Below the pieces are notes generated by a model, which worked only from the letters and a program-made list of their open reading frames with translations, ran no database searches and was not told the origin of the DNA. Below, one piece after another: positions 17,362-29,921 of a DNA stretch of 64,000 nt. Position 1 is the stretch's first letter, and each line of letters starts with the position of its first letter. The position numbers were made by a program, and so were the translations under genes. Source of the stretch: Collinsella ureilytica (GTDB lineage: Bacteria > Actinomycetota > Coriobacteriia > Coriobacteriales > Coriobacteriaceae); NCBI RefSeq assembly GCF_019795105.1, contig NZ_JAIMFO010000005.1, positions 186,001-250,000 of the forward strand, written 5' to 3'.

Positions 17362-18726
17362 ATGTCGATCACACCGCAAGAAATTGCTGAGACACGTGGC
17401 ATGGTTCGTGAGCAAAATCTCGATATTCGCACCATCACCATGGGAATCTCACTCATGGGCTGCGCTGATGAAGACCTCAAACGCATGTGCACCAAGGTAT
17501 ATGACCGGGTAACCCAAACCGCCGAGCATCTCGTCTCTACCGCCGCTGACCTTGAGCGTGAATATGGCATTCCTATTGTGAACAAGCGTGTATCGGTAAC
17601 ACCCGTAGCCCAGATTGCTGCTGCCTGTAAGGATGTTGACCTCACACCTCTTGCTCATACGCTTGATAAAGCTGCTGCAACCCTTGGTATTGATTATTTG
17701 GGAGGCTACTCAGCGCTCGTGCAGAAGGGCATTGGAGATGCTGATCGTCGCCTCATTGCATGCATTCCTGAAGCCCTTGCTGCTACAAGCCGCGTCTGCT
17801 CGAGTCTCAATGTTGCAAGCCTTCGGGCAGGTATCAATATGGATGCCGTCTTACTTGCTGCCCGCACCATTCGCCGTGCAGCAGAGCTCACGGCAGATGA
17901 GGACTCCGTCGGTGCCTCCAAGTTTGTTGTATTTGCCAATATGGTGGAAGACTCCCCCTTCATGGCTGGAGCCGTACATGGCAGCGGAGAGGCCGACGCC
18001 GTCATTAACGTTGGCGTTTCTGGTCCTGGCGTTATGGCTGCTGCCTTGGCAGAGCTTTCTGATGAAGCTGACATGATGGAGGTTGCCGAGCGCATCAAGC
18101 AAACTGCCTTTAAGATCACGCGCGCCGGTGAGCTTATGAGCCGCGAAGCTGCCCGGCGCTTAGGCGTAGAAAAAGGCATTGTCGATCTTTCGCTCGCCCC
18201 CACTCCGGCGGTTGGAGACTCAGTGGCACGTATTTTGGAGATCATCGGTGTTGGACGCTGCGGTGGCCCGGGAACAACGGCGGCGCTTGCTCTCTTGAAC
18301 GACTGCGTTAAAAAGGGCGGCGTCATGGCAAGCTCGAGCGTGGGCGGCCTCTCTGGTGCCTTCATTCCCGTCTCAGAAGATGCGGGCATGATTGAGGCGG
18401 CAGAGGCAGGAGCGTTGACTTTAGAAAAACTTGAAGCCATGACCTGCGTGTGCTCGGTTGGCCTGGATATGATTGCGATCCCAGGAGATACGTCGGTAGA
18501 GGCCATCGCTGGCATCATTGCCGATGAGATGGCCATTGGCGTGATCAACAATAAGACCACTGCGGTGCGTATTATCCCGGCCATTGGCAAGCAAGAGGGT
18601 GAGGCGGTGGAATACGGCGGGCTTTTTGGTCGCGCCCCGGTTATGCACGTGAATCCTCACGCCGGTACCGTTCTTGCCCACCGTGGCGGCCGATTCCCCG
18701 CACCACTGAACTCGCTTAAGAACTAG
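17362..18726 (+). CDS. PFL family protein (UPF0210)
   Basis: 454 residues, the normal length for UPF0210/DUF711, whose members adopt a pyruvate-formate-lyase-like fold but have no established reaction. Recognised by [18 protein letters not shown] at the start, [18 protein letters not shown] in the middle and the C-terminal [13 protein letters not shown]. It is usually preceded by a small ACT-domain gene (UPF0237); none is visible here. The last 11 bases overlap the converging yibE/F gene. GAGAGG lies five bases before the ATG. Confidence 0.9.
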   Translation: MSITPQEIAETRGMVREQNLDIRTITMGISLMGCADEDLKRMCTKVYDRVTQTAEHLVSTAADLEREYGIPIVNKRVSVTPVAQIAAACKDVDLTPLAHTLDKAAATLGIDYLGGYSALVQKGIGDADRRLIACIPEALAATSRVCSSLNVASLRAGINMDAVLLAARTIRRAAELTADEDSVGASKFVVFANMVEDSPFMAGAVHGSGEADAVINVGVSGPGVMAAALAELSDEADMMEVAERIKQTAFKITRAGELMSREAARRLGVEKGIVDLSLAPTPAVGDSVARILEIIGVGRCGGPGTTAALALLNDCVKKGGVMASSSVGGLSGAFIPVSEDAGMIEAAEAGALTLEKLEAMTCVCSVGLDMIAIPGDTSVEAIAGIIADEMAIGVINNKTTAVRIIPAIGKQEGEAVEYGGLFGRAPVMHVNPHAGTVLAHRGGRFPAPLNSLKN

Positions 18727-19864
18727 CGGGCTCTTTTGTTACGGCGGCACATACAAAGGCAGTGACCGGCACACAGGCTATCACCGCAATGCCGCCGACA
18801 AAACTATGTAAAAGCTCAACTGCCATATAGTCAGATGAGATGAGTTGCGCCATATCAACGCCATAGGCCATGAGTACGAGCATGGAGGTCAGACTCGACC
18901 CGGTAAATGCCAAAATCAAAGTCTGGCACATGGTGCCGATCATATCTCTTCCCATATTAAAGGCAGAGGTCACCATCTGAGTTCGGCTGAGCGTTGGGTG
19001 CTGATCTTTCAGCTCAAACAAAGCCGTTGCGATTGACATACACATATCCATCACCGCGCCGAGTGAGGCTACCAACACCCCTACAAACAAGGTTGCCTGC
19101 ACATCAAGACCTGTGGTTTGGGCAATGAGGATCAGCTCCTCTGCATCCCCTTTATTAAACCCACTAACCACAAGAATGGATGAGAAGAGCACATAGACTC
19201 CAGCGGCAACTGCCATTCCAAGAACGGTTGATCCAATGGCAGCATAGGTTTTTGGACTCCAACCATTGAGCAAGAGCATGGAGAAGATCGTAATGATGAT
19301 CATGACAGCCAGACCGGCAGGCACCGCAGGAATGCCCGAAAACACGGCAGGTACCAGCAACAAAATAATCATCAGCATGGCAAAGGCCAAACCGATCATG
19401 GATCGCAGCCCTTTGAGACCACCTACCACCACCATGCAAAGAGCAAAGAGTCCAAATACAAGCGCGCTTTTTCCCATCCGATCATAATTAAAGACAGAAT
19501 AGTAGGGAGCAATCCCTTCTTGGCGCTCTGCCTTAATTATCACGCGCTCACCAACACGACCTAACACATTATGATCAGCAGAAAGGCTATTCTCCGCTAA
19601 GACCGTCTCGCCAGCTCCCATGCCTGTTTCTAGGCGAACCTCCAGAACCTGATGGCCTAAGAAACGATTCGTCCCCTCCTCACGATCGAGATGCTCCTCT
19701 TGTACACGCACGATTGTTGCCTCTGGATAGGTAATGCCGTTGGCAGTAAGCATCGTAAATGAGGTATCACGCGTTGAAGCAAACCAGAGCGATCCTGCAA
19801 TCACTGCAAGCATGAGCAAAACGGTCAACAGGTCACGACGGTGGGAGATGAGTCGATCTTTCAC
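18716..19864 (-). CDS. YibE/F family membrane protein
   Basis: 382 residues from a GTG at 19864 (AAGGAAG upstream); the frame is open to 19981 but that part is not family-like. One N-terminal membrane segment (about 12-28), an extracytoplasmic beta-rich region with [15 protein letters not shown], then seven or so membrane segments including [20 protein letters not shown] and [19 protein letters not shown], typical of the YibE/F-like family. Function unknown; members look like transporters. It converges on, and slightly overlaps, the PFL gene. Confidence 0.85.
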   Translation of the reverse strand: MKDRLISHRRDLLTVLLMLAVIAGSLWFASTRDTSFTMLTANGITYPEATIVRVQEEHLDREEGTNRFLGHQVLEVRLETGMGAGETVLAENSLSADHNVLGRVGERVIIKAERQEGIAPYYSVFNYDRMGKSALVFGLFALCMVVVGGLKGLRSMIGLAFAMLMIILLLVPAVFSGIPAVPAGLAVMIIITIFSMLLLNGWSPKTYAAIGSTVLGMAVAAGVYVLFSSILVVSGFNKGDAEELILIAQTTGLDVQATLFVGVLVASLGAVMDMCMSIATALFELKDQHPTLSRTQMVTSAFNMGRDMIGTMCQTLILAFTGSSLTSMLVLMAYGVDMAQLISSDYMAVELLHSFVGGIAVIACVPVTAFVCAAVTKEPASS

Positions 19865-20200
19865 AACAGCTTCCTTTATATGAGGAGAACGAATAGGCGA
19901 AGCTCTACGAGGAGCAGATAACGAGACAGAGAGCCACACTGTGAAGCAATGGATCTCCGCACACATCGCTGTGCGCAACATGCATGGCAGCCAGTTGGGG
20001 TTGTGTTTGGTGCCAAGCGATGAGCTTCAGTGCGGACGAGCAGTACATGATGGTCGGAGCACCGTACTCCGTAGAAAAGACAGGCAGGCTGCCGGCCGAA
20101 CGGGAGAGCGCGCCGCCGATGAAAAGGTCAGTCGGCGACGCGCAAACACGTTGATGCAAGCGCAAAAGCAAGCGTTGCGAATTACAACAAGACCTGCACC
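19865..20200. other. Gene-free stretch between metallophosphatase and yibE/F
   Basis: No coding region. A hairpin at 20108-20143 (GCGCGCCGCCGA / TCGGCGACGCGC, one mismatch) lies downstream of the minus-strand metallophosphatase but lacks a U-tract, so it is only a possible terminator. Confidence 0.35.
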
Positions 20201-23076
<2,876 letters not shown>

Positions 23077-23379
23077 ATGGCGCTTTCAGGAAAACAAATT
23101 CGGCATCTTAGAAGCCTTGCCCACCACCTCAATCCAGTCGTTTTGATTGGAAAGGCCGGAGTAACTTCAGGAACCACTCAACAAGCATCAGAAGGGCTCG
23201 AAGCGCATGAGCTCATTAAGTGCGGTGTGCAGGATGGATGCGACCAGACTGCGACAGAGGTCGCCCATGAACTTGCCGAGCTTGTGGGCGCTGAGGTTGT
23301 GCAGGTCATTGGACACCGCTTTTCGCTCTACCGTCCGAGCAAGAAAAAGGACATCGAGCATATCAAGCTGCCTCAATAG
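23077..23379 (+). CDS. yhbY: YhbY/CRM-domain ribosome assembly RNA-binding protein
   Basis: 100 residues from the ATG at 23077 (AAAGGA six bases upstream). A single CRM domain: LSGKQIRHLRSLAHHLNPVV, the GKAGVT loop that replaces the canonical GxxG RNA-contact turn, ALEAHELIK-like EGLEAHELIKCGV, and the end VQVIGHRFSLYRPS. Family members bind pre-ribosomal RNA of the 50S subunit. A shared terminator hairpin separates it from the converging ppc. Confidence 0.92.
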   Translation: MALSGKQIRHLRSLAHHLNPVVLIGKAGVTSGTTQQASEGLEAHELIKCGVQDGCDQTATEVAHELAELVGAEVVQVIGHRFSLYRPSKKKDIEHIKLPQ

Positions 23380-23420
23380 ATTCACTCATCGCAGGTGCCC
23401 CTGCTCTTAGCCATGCAAAA

Positions 23421-23459
23421 AGCGCCCCATTAGAAGCCGTGGCTCCTTAATGGGGCGCT
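23421..23459 (-). terminator. Terminator between yhbY and ppc
   Basis: AGCGCCCCATTA / TAATGGGGCGCT, perfect 12-bp stem with a 15-base loop. Read on the minus strand it is followed by TTTTT, so it ends ppc; the stem could also serve yhbY. Confidence 0.85.
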
Positions 23460-23485
23460 GGTGTGGCGATCTCAAACGAGAAAAC

Positions 23486-26218
23486 TTACCCCGTATTTTG
23501 CAAGCCCGCAGAAACGCCGGTTACGGTTGCAAGGATGAGATCGAGGTATTCGGCCTTCGCCTCCTCAGAGAGGTCATCCTGGCGCACGCGAACCTCGCGC
23601 AGAGTTCGTACCTGCGTGAGCGAAAGGGCATCTACGTAGGGATTTCTGAGGCGCACGGCACGACCCAGAACACGCCGGTGCTCAAGCGGCCATTCATCTC
23701 CCACAATAGCCAAGGTCCAAGCGCGTGTGAGCTGCATCTCGCGATAGACCTTCTCGGTCAGATCCGGTCGGTCGCCCAAGGCCAGATACATCTTGGCAAT
23801 GCGCAGGTCAGTCTTTGCGATCGACATCTCAATATTGTCAATAAAGGTGGTAAAGAGCGGCCACTCGCGATAGGCACGACGCAAAAGATCAAGGTCATCT
23901 AAGACCTCGCATGCGCTGCCCAAGCCATACCACGCCGCAAGGTTAATGCGAGCCTGGCTCCAACTAAAGACCCAAGGAATCGTGCGCAGGTCATCCAAGG
24001 ACTTCGCACCCAGACCGCGCTTGGCAGGTCTGCTACCAATCGGCAAAAGACCGACCTCGGTCAAGGGTGTAACCGTGCTAAACCAAGGCGTAAAGTCTTC
24101 GGTATGCAAAAGATCGAGGAATGCCGCGTGAGAAGCATCGGACAGCGAGGCGGCCATCGAGCTATACGCCTGAGTCATCTCAGTGTTGATGCGCTCAACC
24201 GAAGGAGCGCTGGTCAGCAAGGTTGCTGCGGCAACGCTTTCGACATGGCGCTTTGCTAGCTCAATATTGCCATAGCGAGCAAAGATAACCTCACCTTGCT
24301 CAGTCAGCTTAAAGCAGCCATTCACCGATCCACGAGGCTGGGCGAGCACGGCACGGTTTGCCGGGCCACCACCTCTACCAACCGCACCACCGCGACCATG
24401 CATGAGTGTGAGATCGATGTGGTGGCGCTCAGCCCATGCAACAATACGCTCCTCAGCCGCGTGCAGGGCAAGGGTGGCCGTGGTAGGACCAGCATCTTTT
24501 GAGGAGTCAGAGTAGCCGAGCATGATCTCCATCTTGTTGCCCGTTTGCTCAAGACGCTTGGCAACAGCGGGCACCTTGAGCATATCTTCGAGGACATCAA
24601 CGCAGCCCTCAAGATCTTCAAGCTGCTCAAAAAGGGGAACAACGTCGAGCTCAGGAACATCTTCGGCGTGAGCAAAGGCAAGACTTGCCAGCTCATACAC
24701 ATCGGCCACGTCTTGGGCGCTCTTAGTAAACGAGATGATATAGCGCCGAGCGGCCTTCGTGCCAAAACGACGTTGAATCATGCCGAGGGCGCGGAAGGTA
24801 TCCAGCACCTCACGCGTCATAGGATTCAAGGCTCCCCGCTCGCCATTGCGACCGTGCTCTTTAATGTCTGCCAGCGCACGGGCGTGTACCACTGAGTGCT
24901 GACGGAACTCGGTCTCTACCATGTGGAAGCCAAAGGTCTCCACCTGCCAGATGATCGTTTGCACCGGGCCATAGGCCGCACGAACCGCACCAGCCTTGGC
25001 CAAGGAGCGCTGCACGACGCGAAGATCTGCCAAAAACTCGTCAGCATTGCGATACATCGTATCCGCCACACGGCGAACCGTAGCATTTAAGCGCTCAGCC
25101 ATCACGAGCATAACTGCACGATGAAGCTCCGACGTAGAAATGAGCATGGCGCGAGACGTTAATACCTCGCTCATCTCTACCTGACGGCTCCAGAGTGCCA
25201 CCAGCTCATCTGATGGCTTGGTGTAGCGAGCCTCAAGCGTGAGGTTTCGTCCCACACGACGGCATTTCTCTTCAAGCTTGGCAATCATATGAGCCGCATA
25301 CACATGAGCAACCTGGCGGCTTACCCGCGCCGTTACATTGGGGTTGCCATCACGGTCAGTTCCAATCCAGCTCCCGAGCCTAAAAAATGCTGGACATACG
25401 GGAGGAACAGTTCCCGCACGATCGCCTAAGATCCAATCGTCAAAGCGGCGATACACCACCGGAATCGCATCAAACAGCGTGTGATCAAAGATGTCGATTA
25501 CCGTATCTGCTTCCTCGACCGGCGTTGGCTTTTTGAGCTCAATGGGAGAGGTACGCACGAGCGCATCAATTTCTTGCAGGAGATGGCGCTCGTTTTCCAT
25601 AAGCGATGTGCCGCCCAGCAAAGGCCGCTCCTCAAGCAGGCGAGCAATCCGGCGAATCTTGCCCTCAACTGCCTTGCGGCGTGCCTCGGTGGGGTGAGCC
25701 GTGAACACTGGATGGAACTCGAGCTTGCCCAAGAGCTCGAGCGCGCGCTCTTGGCCGACTTCCTTCACAAGTTGGTCAAAGGCAAGGGCGAGTTCATTGG
25801 TAGGATCGGGCGGCATCACGTCTCCGGCACCAATTTCAACTTCGCGCTCACGTGCCTTCAGCACGCTGACGCGGTAGTTTTCTTCAGAGAGATTGGCGAG
25901 GTGGAAAAATGACGTGAGGGCGCGAGTGAGCATCTGCGCATGATCCACATCAAGCGAATCGATCAGGGCAACAGCCTCACGAAAGGCGCGAACCTCTTCC
26001 CCATCTCCTGTTGGAATGCCTTCTGTATCCACAGCCTCAGCAACTGCCGCAGCGCCGGGGTTTCCCTCATTTGCAGTAACTACCTGAGCTAAGAGCTCAT
26101 CAAACAGCTCTCGCACTTGAGAGTCGTACTCGTCGAGCACCTTGCGCTCCAGACGCAAAAAAAGCGCCAGATTATCGCGCAGACTCTCAGGGATATCGAT
26201 CTCGGTGATCTCGGACAA
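23486..26218 (-). CDS. ppc: Phosphoenolpyruvate carboxylase
   Basis: Carboxylates PEP to oxaloacetate, the anaplerotic step. About 910 residues. Catalytic His in FTAHPTEARRK, MLGYSDSSKDAG, the Gly-rich loop HGRGGAVGRGGGP and the invariant C-terminus QNTG are all present. I place the start at a TTG (26218) because AAAGGGGGA lies five bases upstream and the protein then begins LSEITEIDIPESL. The frame also offers an ATG at 26314, which adds 32 residues but has no ribosome binding site. Monocistronic, ended by the strong hairpin at 23421. Confidence 0.93.
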   Translation of the reverse strand: MSEITEIDIPESLRDNLALFLRLERKVLDEYDSQVRELFDELLAQVVTANEGNPGAAAVAEAVDTEGIPTGDGEEVRAFREAVALIDSLDVDHAQMLTRALTSFFHLANLSEENYRVSVLKAREREVEIGAGDVMPPDPTNELALAFDQLVKEVGQERALELLGKLEFHPVFTAHPTEARRKAVEGKIRRIARLLEERPLLGGTSLMENERHLLQEIDALVRTSPIELKKPTPVEEADTVIDIFDHTLFDAIPVVYRRFDDWILGDRAGTVPPVCPAFFRLGSWIGTDRDGNPNVTARVSRQVAHVYAAHMIAKLEEKCRRVGRNLTLEARYTKPSDELVALWSRQVEMSEVLTSRAMLISTSELHRAVMLVMAERLNATVRRVADTMYRNADEFLADLRVVQRSLAKAGAVRAAYGPVQTIIWQVETFGFHMVETEFRQHSVVHARALADIKEHGRNGERGALNPMTREVLDTFRALGMIQRRFGTKAARRYIISFTKSAQDVADVYELASLAFAHAEDVPELDVVPLFEQLEDLEGCVDVLEDMLKVPAVAKRLEQTGNKMEIMLGYSDSSKDAGPTTATLALHAAEERIVAWAERHHIDLTLMHGRGGAVGRGGGPANRAVLAQPRGSVNGCFKLTEQGEVIFARYGNIELAKRHVESVAAATLLTSAPSVERINTEMTQAYSSMAASLSDASHAAFLDLLHTEDFTPWFSTVTPLTEVGLLPIGSRPAKRGLGAKSLDDLRTIPWVFSWSQARINLAAWYGLGSACEVLDDLDLLRRAYREWPLFTTFIDNIEMSIAKTDLRIAKMYLALGDRPDLTEKVYREMQLTRAWTLAIVGDEWPLEHRRVLGRAVRLRNPYVDALSLTQVRTLREVRVRQDDLSEEAKAEYLDLILATVTGVSAGLQNTG

Positions 26219-26382
26219 CGCGCTCCCCCTTTGATCGGTCTCAAAGCCGTTCCTATTATAGGGACGCGCGAGTGAGAGCGCTTTATTTAGCAAAAGTTTT
26301 TCGTTTGTTTTCATAAAATCGGCGAACGGAGGCTTGCGCGCGGCAGAAGAGCAATTCTTCGGCGAGCGGTTAGATTTCTAGC

Positions 26383-26435
26383 GCAAGCGGTGAGCAAAGG
26401 CAGCTCGCACAGAGAACGCCGGGCAAGCGGTGAGC
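26383..26435. repeat. Decayed 40-bp repeat between ppc and hisS
   Basis: GCAAGCGGTGAGC occurs at 26383 and 26423; related GCGAGCGGTTAG lies at about 26362. The whole gap 26315-26500 is Gly/Arg-codon-like but not coding. Confidence 0.45.
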
Positions 26436-26500
26436 GCGCTGAGGACACCGAGCGCACGGTGCAAGCTGAGCGGGCGCTGAGGGAGCCTCGCGAACGCCTG

Positions 26501-27817
26501 CTATACCTGAGCTAACAGATAGGCTGCAATTTCCTCGCGAGCTACCAGCTCTTCGGTTCGTGTCGTAAGATTTCGAACCTTCACCGATCCTGCAGCCAGC
26601 TCCTCCTCGCCAACAATCACCGCAAAGCGAACGCCCAGCTTATCTGCCTGCTTAAACTGACCCTTGAGCGAACGGCTCTGATAGTCTGCCTCCGTGCGAA
26701 TGCCCGCACGACGAAGATCTAAACACACATCAAAGGCGTGGGTGCGCATATCAGCTCCAGTAGCAGCGACATAGACACCGAGCTCATCGGCAGGCGATAC
26801 CATCGAAACACCCATGGCCTCAAGGGCAAGCAAAGCACGCTCAAAGCCAACGGCAAAGCCCACGCCCGGCGTCGGGCGTCCGCCTTCAATCTCAACAAGA
26901 CCATCGTAGCGGCCACCGCCGCCAATCGAACCAACGCCTGCCCCGGGAACCTCAACCTCAAAGACCGTGCGGGTGTAATAATCCAGACCGCGCACCAGGC
27001 GAGGATCCTCAATATAGGCAATGCCTGCACGATCCAAATATGCCTTTACCTCGGCATAGTGGCTTGCACAATCCTCACACAGGCTTTCGGTAACAAGGGG
27101 CGCTGCCTGCATAACCTCGCGGCAGTGCTCATTTTTACAATCAAAGGCACGCAGCGGATTGATCTTTGCACGCACCAAGCACTCATCACACATCTCATCG
27201 GCATGATCGAAAATGAATGAGCGCACGCTTTCGCGATAGGCCGGACGGCACGCAGGATCGCCCATGCTATTGATCAGCAAGCGCAATTTTGAAAGATCAA
27301 AGCCCAGCTCACGATAGAAATCCATGAGCATAATGATGCACTCGGCATCAGCAGCAGGATCAGGCGCACCAATCCACTCAAGTCCAATCTGGTGGAACTG
27401 GCGAAGACGACCGCGCTGAGGTCGCTCACCGCGAAACATTGGCTCGGCATAATACACCTTAAGAGGAGCTGCTCCTTGAGGCACCAGGTTGTTTTCTACA
27501 ACCGAGCGCACCACGCCAGCTGTGCCTTCTGGGCGCAAGGCCAGGCGCTGCTTGGGCTTGAGCGAGGCGTCTGAACCCTCAGCGAGCACACGCTCATAAT
27601 TGGCTCCAGAAAAGACGCGAAACATTTCTTTGCGAACCACATCGGTTGACTCACCAATGCCATGGACAAACACATCAAGCTGCTCAATCGCGGGAGTCTC
27701 TACCTCATCAAAGCCATAGGGATGAAAGACGGCAGCTGCCGCCTCTTGCATGCGCGTCCACGCACGCATCTCATCTCCGATCAGATCCCGTGTACCTTCA
27801 GCTTTTTGTGCCCGCAT
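26501..27817 (-). CDS. hisS: Histidyl-tRNA synthetase
   Basis: Class II synthetase charging tRNA-His; 438 residues. Motif 2 FRGERPQRGRLRQFHQIGLE, the histidine-A motif VRGLDYYTRTVFEV, motif 3 VGFAVGFERALLAL and a C-terminal anticodon-binding domain (LRRAGIRTEADYQSRSLKGQ). GAAAGG lies seven bases before the ATG at 27817. No aspS follows it, unlike in many Gram-positives. No T-box leader is visible upstream. Confidence 0.96.
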   Translation of the reverse strand: MRAQKAEGTRDLIGDEMRAWTRMQEAAAAVFHPYGFDEVETPAIEQLDVFVHGIGESTDVVRKEMFRVFSGANYERVLAEGSDASLKPKQRLALRPEGTAGVVRSVVENNLVPQGAAPLKVYYAEPMFRGERPQRGRLRQFHQIGLEWIGAPDPAADAECIIMLMDFYRELGFDLSKLRLLINSMGDPACRPAYRESVRSFIFDHADEMCDECLVRAKINPLRAFDCKNEHCREVMQAAPLVTESLCEDCASHYAEVKAYLDRAGIAYIEDPRLVRGLDYYTRTVFEVEVPGAGVGSIGGGGRYDGLVEIEGGRPTPGVGFAVGFERALLALEAMGVSMVSPADELGVYVAATGADMRTHAFDVCLDLRRAGIRTEADYQSRSLKGQFKQADKLGVRFAVIVGEEELAAGSVKVRNLTTRTEELVAREEIAAYLLAQV

Positions 27818-28000
27818 GGCATACCTTTCTTCGTTATCGGCCGACCCACATTATACGTGTGGCATCGCTGCCGTCACCTTCAGCTGCATATACCCACGCT
27901 TTGTAACATGCTCAGGCGCCCCCGCGTGCATCCGCACACAGCTCGTCGCACATGGAAGCGGAAATGCAAAAGGCTAAGATGCACAGAGCAGCCCGCAGGT

Positions 28001-28100
28001 GAGCTGGAATGCGAAAACGGAGGCAGCAACTCCCGGCTTTTACGGTGTCTGCATCAATTCCAAGGCGAGTCGGAATGCGAAAAGCAGAAGCAGCGACTCC
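28001..28100. repeat. Decayed 66-bp repeat
   Basis: GAGCTGGAATGCGAAAA at 28001 recurs as GAGTCGGAATGCGAAAA at 28067, each followed by AAGCAGC.ACTCC-like sequence. A weaker third match lies near 27957. It fills the space between hisS and the DMT transporter, which ends at 28109. Confidence 0.55.
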
Positions 28101-28108
28101 AACGCCGC

Positions 28109-29131
28109 CTATCTCGTACGATCAGCCAAGAATCCAAAGCGAGTCTCAGACAACACGATCGACAGAAAGATGAGCACAAATCCAAACACGAGCCTGCCCG
28201 TAAGCATTTCTCCTGCAAACAAAATAGCAAAGAGCACGCCCGAGGGAGACTCGAGCGAAAGTAAGAGCGACCCTGTTGACGCTGGCACATGAGCGAACGC
28301 AAGATTTTGAATTAAGAGCCCAATGCAGGTGCACACGACTGACAAAAAGACCAGGATGCCAATGGTATCTGGCGTCCAGACCTCAGGTTGAGGAGCCGGC
28401 TCAAACAAAAACGAGGTCACTAAAGCACCTACGCCTACCACCAAAAGCATCCAAAAGGTGAGCACATTCACATCAAGGTCGCGGCCAAAGCAGCTCATCA
28501 CCGCCATCTGCAGGGCAAAAAAGCCAGCCCCTACCAAGGTCAGGGCGTCGCCAAGCCCAATGCTGAGATCGTCTAAGGCTACAAAGGCCACGCCACAAAG
28601 ACAGAGCAGTGCCGCTCCCACATTCCACCTGCTCAGCCGCTCGCCACCCATCATATGGCTGATGAAGGGCACCAAGATGCAATAGGTTCCGGTCAAAAAA
28701 GCGCTCTTTCCACTGGTTGTTCCTACAAGACCAGCGGTTTGTAGGCCATAGGCAGCCCACATAATGAGTCCCATTCCGAGACCGACAACGAGATTGCGGG
28801 CATTAAAGTGAGCGCGAATACGGCGGTGTAAGAAGAGAAAGAGAAGACCTGCCGAGGGCAAAAATCTCGCTCCTACAATGAGGAACGGTGGGAAGAGATC
28901 GAGGGCACCCTTCATGATGAAAAACGAAAAACCCCAGATGAGCGCCATTGCCACGAGCAAGGATTTCCAGAACAGCGGCGAGCGAGCGCCTGCTCCGCGC
29001 AAAGTCCCAGCGCCGCGATCCCACGGAGCTACCGGAGCATCTGGCCCTAATAGCGCCTCGAGGCTATCGTTCGAATCTTTATCTAAATACGTGCTGCTTG
29101 GTGCGGTGTGTGTACGGTTCGCCTCAGTCAT
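28109..29131 (-). CDS. DMT-superfamily (EamA) transporter
   Basis: About 340 residues from the ATG at 29131. After a polar N-terminus (about 1-50) there are ten hydrophobic segments in two EamA repeats; the first begins SLLVAMALIWGFSFFIMKGA, the second carries the family-like ASTGSLLLSLESPSGVLFAI near the end. Predicted exporter of a small metabolite such as an amino acid; substrate unknown. The frame extends to 29188. GAGAGG is 12 bases before the chosen ATG, rather far, so the start is uncertain. Confidence 0.85.
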   Translation of the reverse strand: MTEANRTHTAPSSTYLDKDSNDSLEALLGPDAPVAPWDRGAGTLRGAGARSPLFWKSLLVAMALIWGFSFFIMKGALDLFPPFLIVGARFLPSAGLLFLFLHRRIRAHFNARNLVVGLGMGLIMWAAYGLQTAGLVGTTSGKSAFLTGTYCILVPFISHMMGGERLSRWNVGAALLCLCGVAFVALDDLSIGLGDALTLVGAGFFALQMAVMSCFGRDLDVNVLTFWMLLVVGVGALVTSFLFEPAPQPEVWTPDTIGILVFLSVVCTCIGLLIQNLAFAHVPASTGSLLLSLESPSGVLFAILFAGEMLTGRLVFGFVLIFLSIVLSETRFGFLADRTR

Positions 29132-29301
29132 GCGGGGACAATGCCTCTCAAGATGGGAGGCGTGGTGTCCGCGCCGTGCCCTCTGCACGGCACCGCCTCG
29201 TGGACGAGCCTAGCGCCCGGACCCCCGGAACGCATTCGCACTGTACCACGCTGACCAGCAGGCTCTCAATTCACCGAACTAAAGCGCAAGGCAGAGCACA
29301 C

Positions 29302-29379
29302 TTATACAGCAGGCTCGTAATCGGCAAGCAGCTCAACCAAGAGCTGATAGGCGTCGTCGGCGTGCTCAATTTCGTTCAC
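29302..29379 (-). pseudogene. Possible 3' remnant of a lost gene
   Basis: A 25-codon minus-strand frame opening with GTG at 29379 and ending in TAA at 29302 (NEIEHADDAYQLLVELLADY inside) reads as an amphipathic protein C-terminus, but a stop lies only 13 codons upstream of it and no ribosome binding site is seen. It may be a gene fragment left in this non-coding region or a chance frame. Confidence 0.3.
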
Positions 29380-29459
29380 ACCACTTTTCTGCTCGCACGG
29401 GGCAAATTGGGCAGATCGGCCTTTCTAGCGAGAGTGGAAGACTTTGCGCTAGTGGTCGG

Positions 29460-29600
29460 CTTACATGGGGGTATTGGGTTGATTGGGCTGAAAATACGGT
29501 ATAGGGGGTTGGTTTTAGTACATTTATTGTCCTCTATGCACAGATTTGACGCGAAGTGCGGGCAAAAATGCTCCTAACGACACCGAAACGTACGCCGGTT
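29460..29600 (-). repeat. Dispersed intergenic repeat, copy B
   Basis: Inverted partner of 4441-4553. Bases 29539-29584 match the reverse complement of 4450-4495 without a mismatch by eye, and 29514-29532 match 4502-4520. Outside these blocks the copies have drifted. Confidence 0.8.
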
Positions 29601-29790
29601 CCACTGCAAAAGTGCACTCTCGAATTTAAAAATCTGGAGGAGGCACTCATCGACACCAACCTGTACGCCAGCTCTGCTCCAAAAGCGCTATTCCAAATTG
29701 TGGAAAACTAACACGTGCCCTCGCGAAACATCAAAGCGTACGCCGGTCTCACTTCAAAATTTGGAAAAATCGACGCGTATGCTCTTGAGT
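29590..29790. repeat. Decayed tandem repeat of about 74 bp
   Basis: GTACGCC starts at 29590, 29663 and 29738, each followed by a similar ..CTC/TCC.CT.CAAAA block and then AAATTTGGAA or AAATTGTGGAAA. It directly abuts copy B of the dispersed repeat. Non-coding. Confidence 0.6.
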
Positions 29791-29848
29791 AAAAGGGTTA
29801 TGGGAGCAAAACCGCGACCCAGCGCGTGAATGCACTCATAAACAAAAA

Positions 29849-29882
29849 CCGCGATTCGGCACGTACGCATGCCGAATCGCGG
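29849..29882 (-). terminator. Intrinsic terminator of the aldolase gene
   Basis: CCGCGATTCGGCA / TGCCGAATCGCGG, perfect 13-bp stem with an 8-base loop, followed on the minus strand by TTTTTGTT. Confidence 0.92.
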
Positions 29883-29921
29883 ATACACATCCAAGCCGCT
29901 CAGAACAAGAAGTGACTAAAT

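Noticed and set aside
17706-18590. A 294-codon minus-strand frame inside the PFL gene
   Set aside because: Ser/Ala/Met-rich antisense shadow of a conserved gene.
27818-28000. T-box leader upstream of hisS
   Set aside because: No specifier stem, AGGGTGG-like T-box sequence or terminator is visible.
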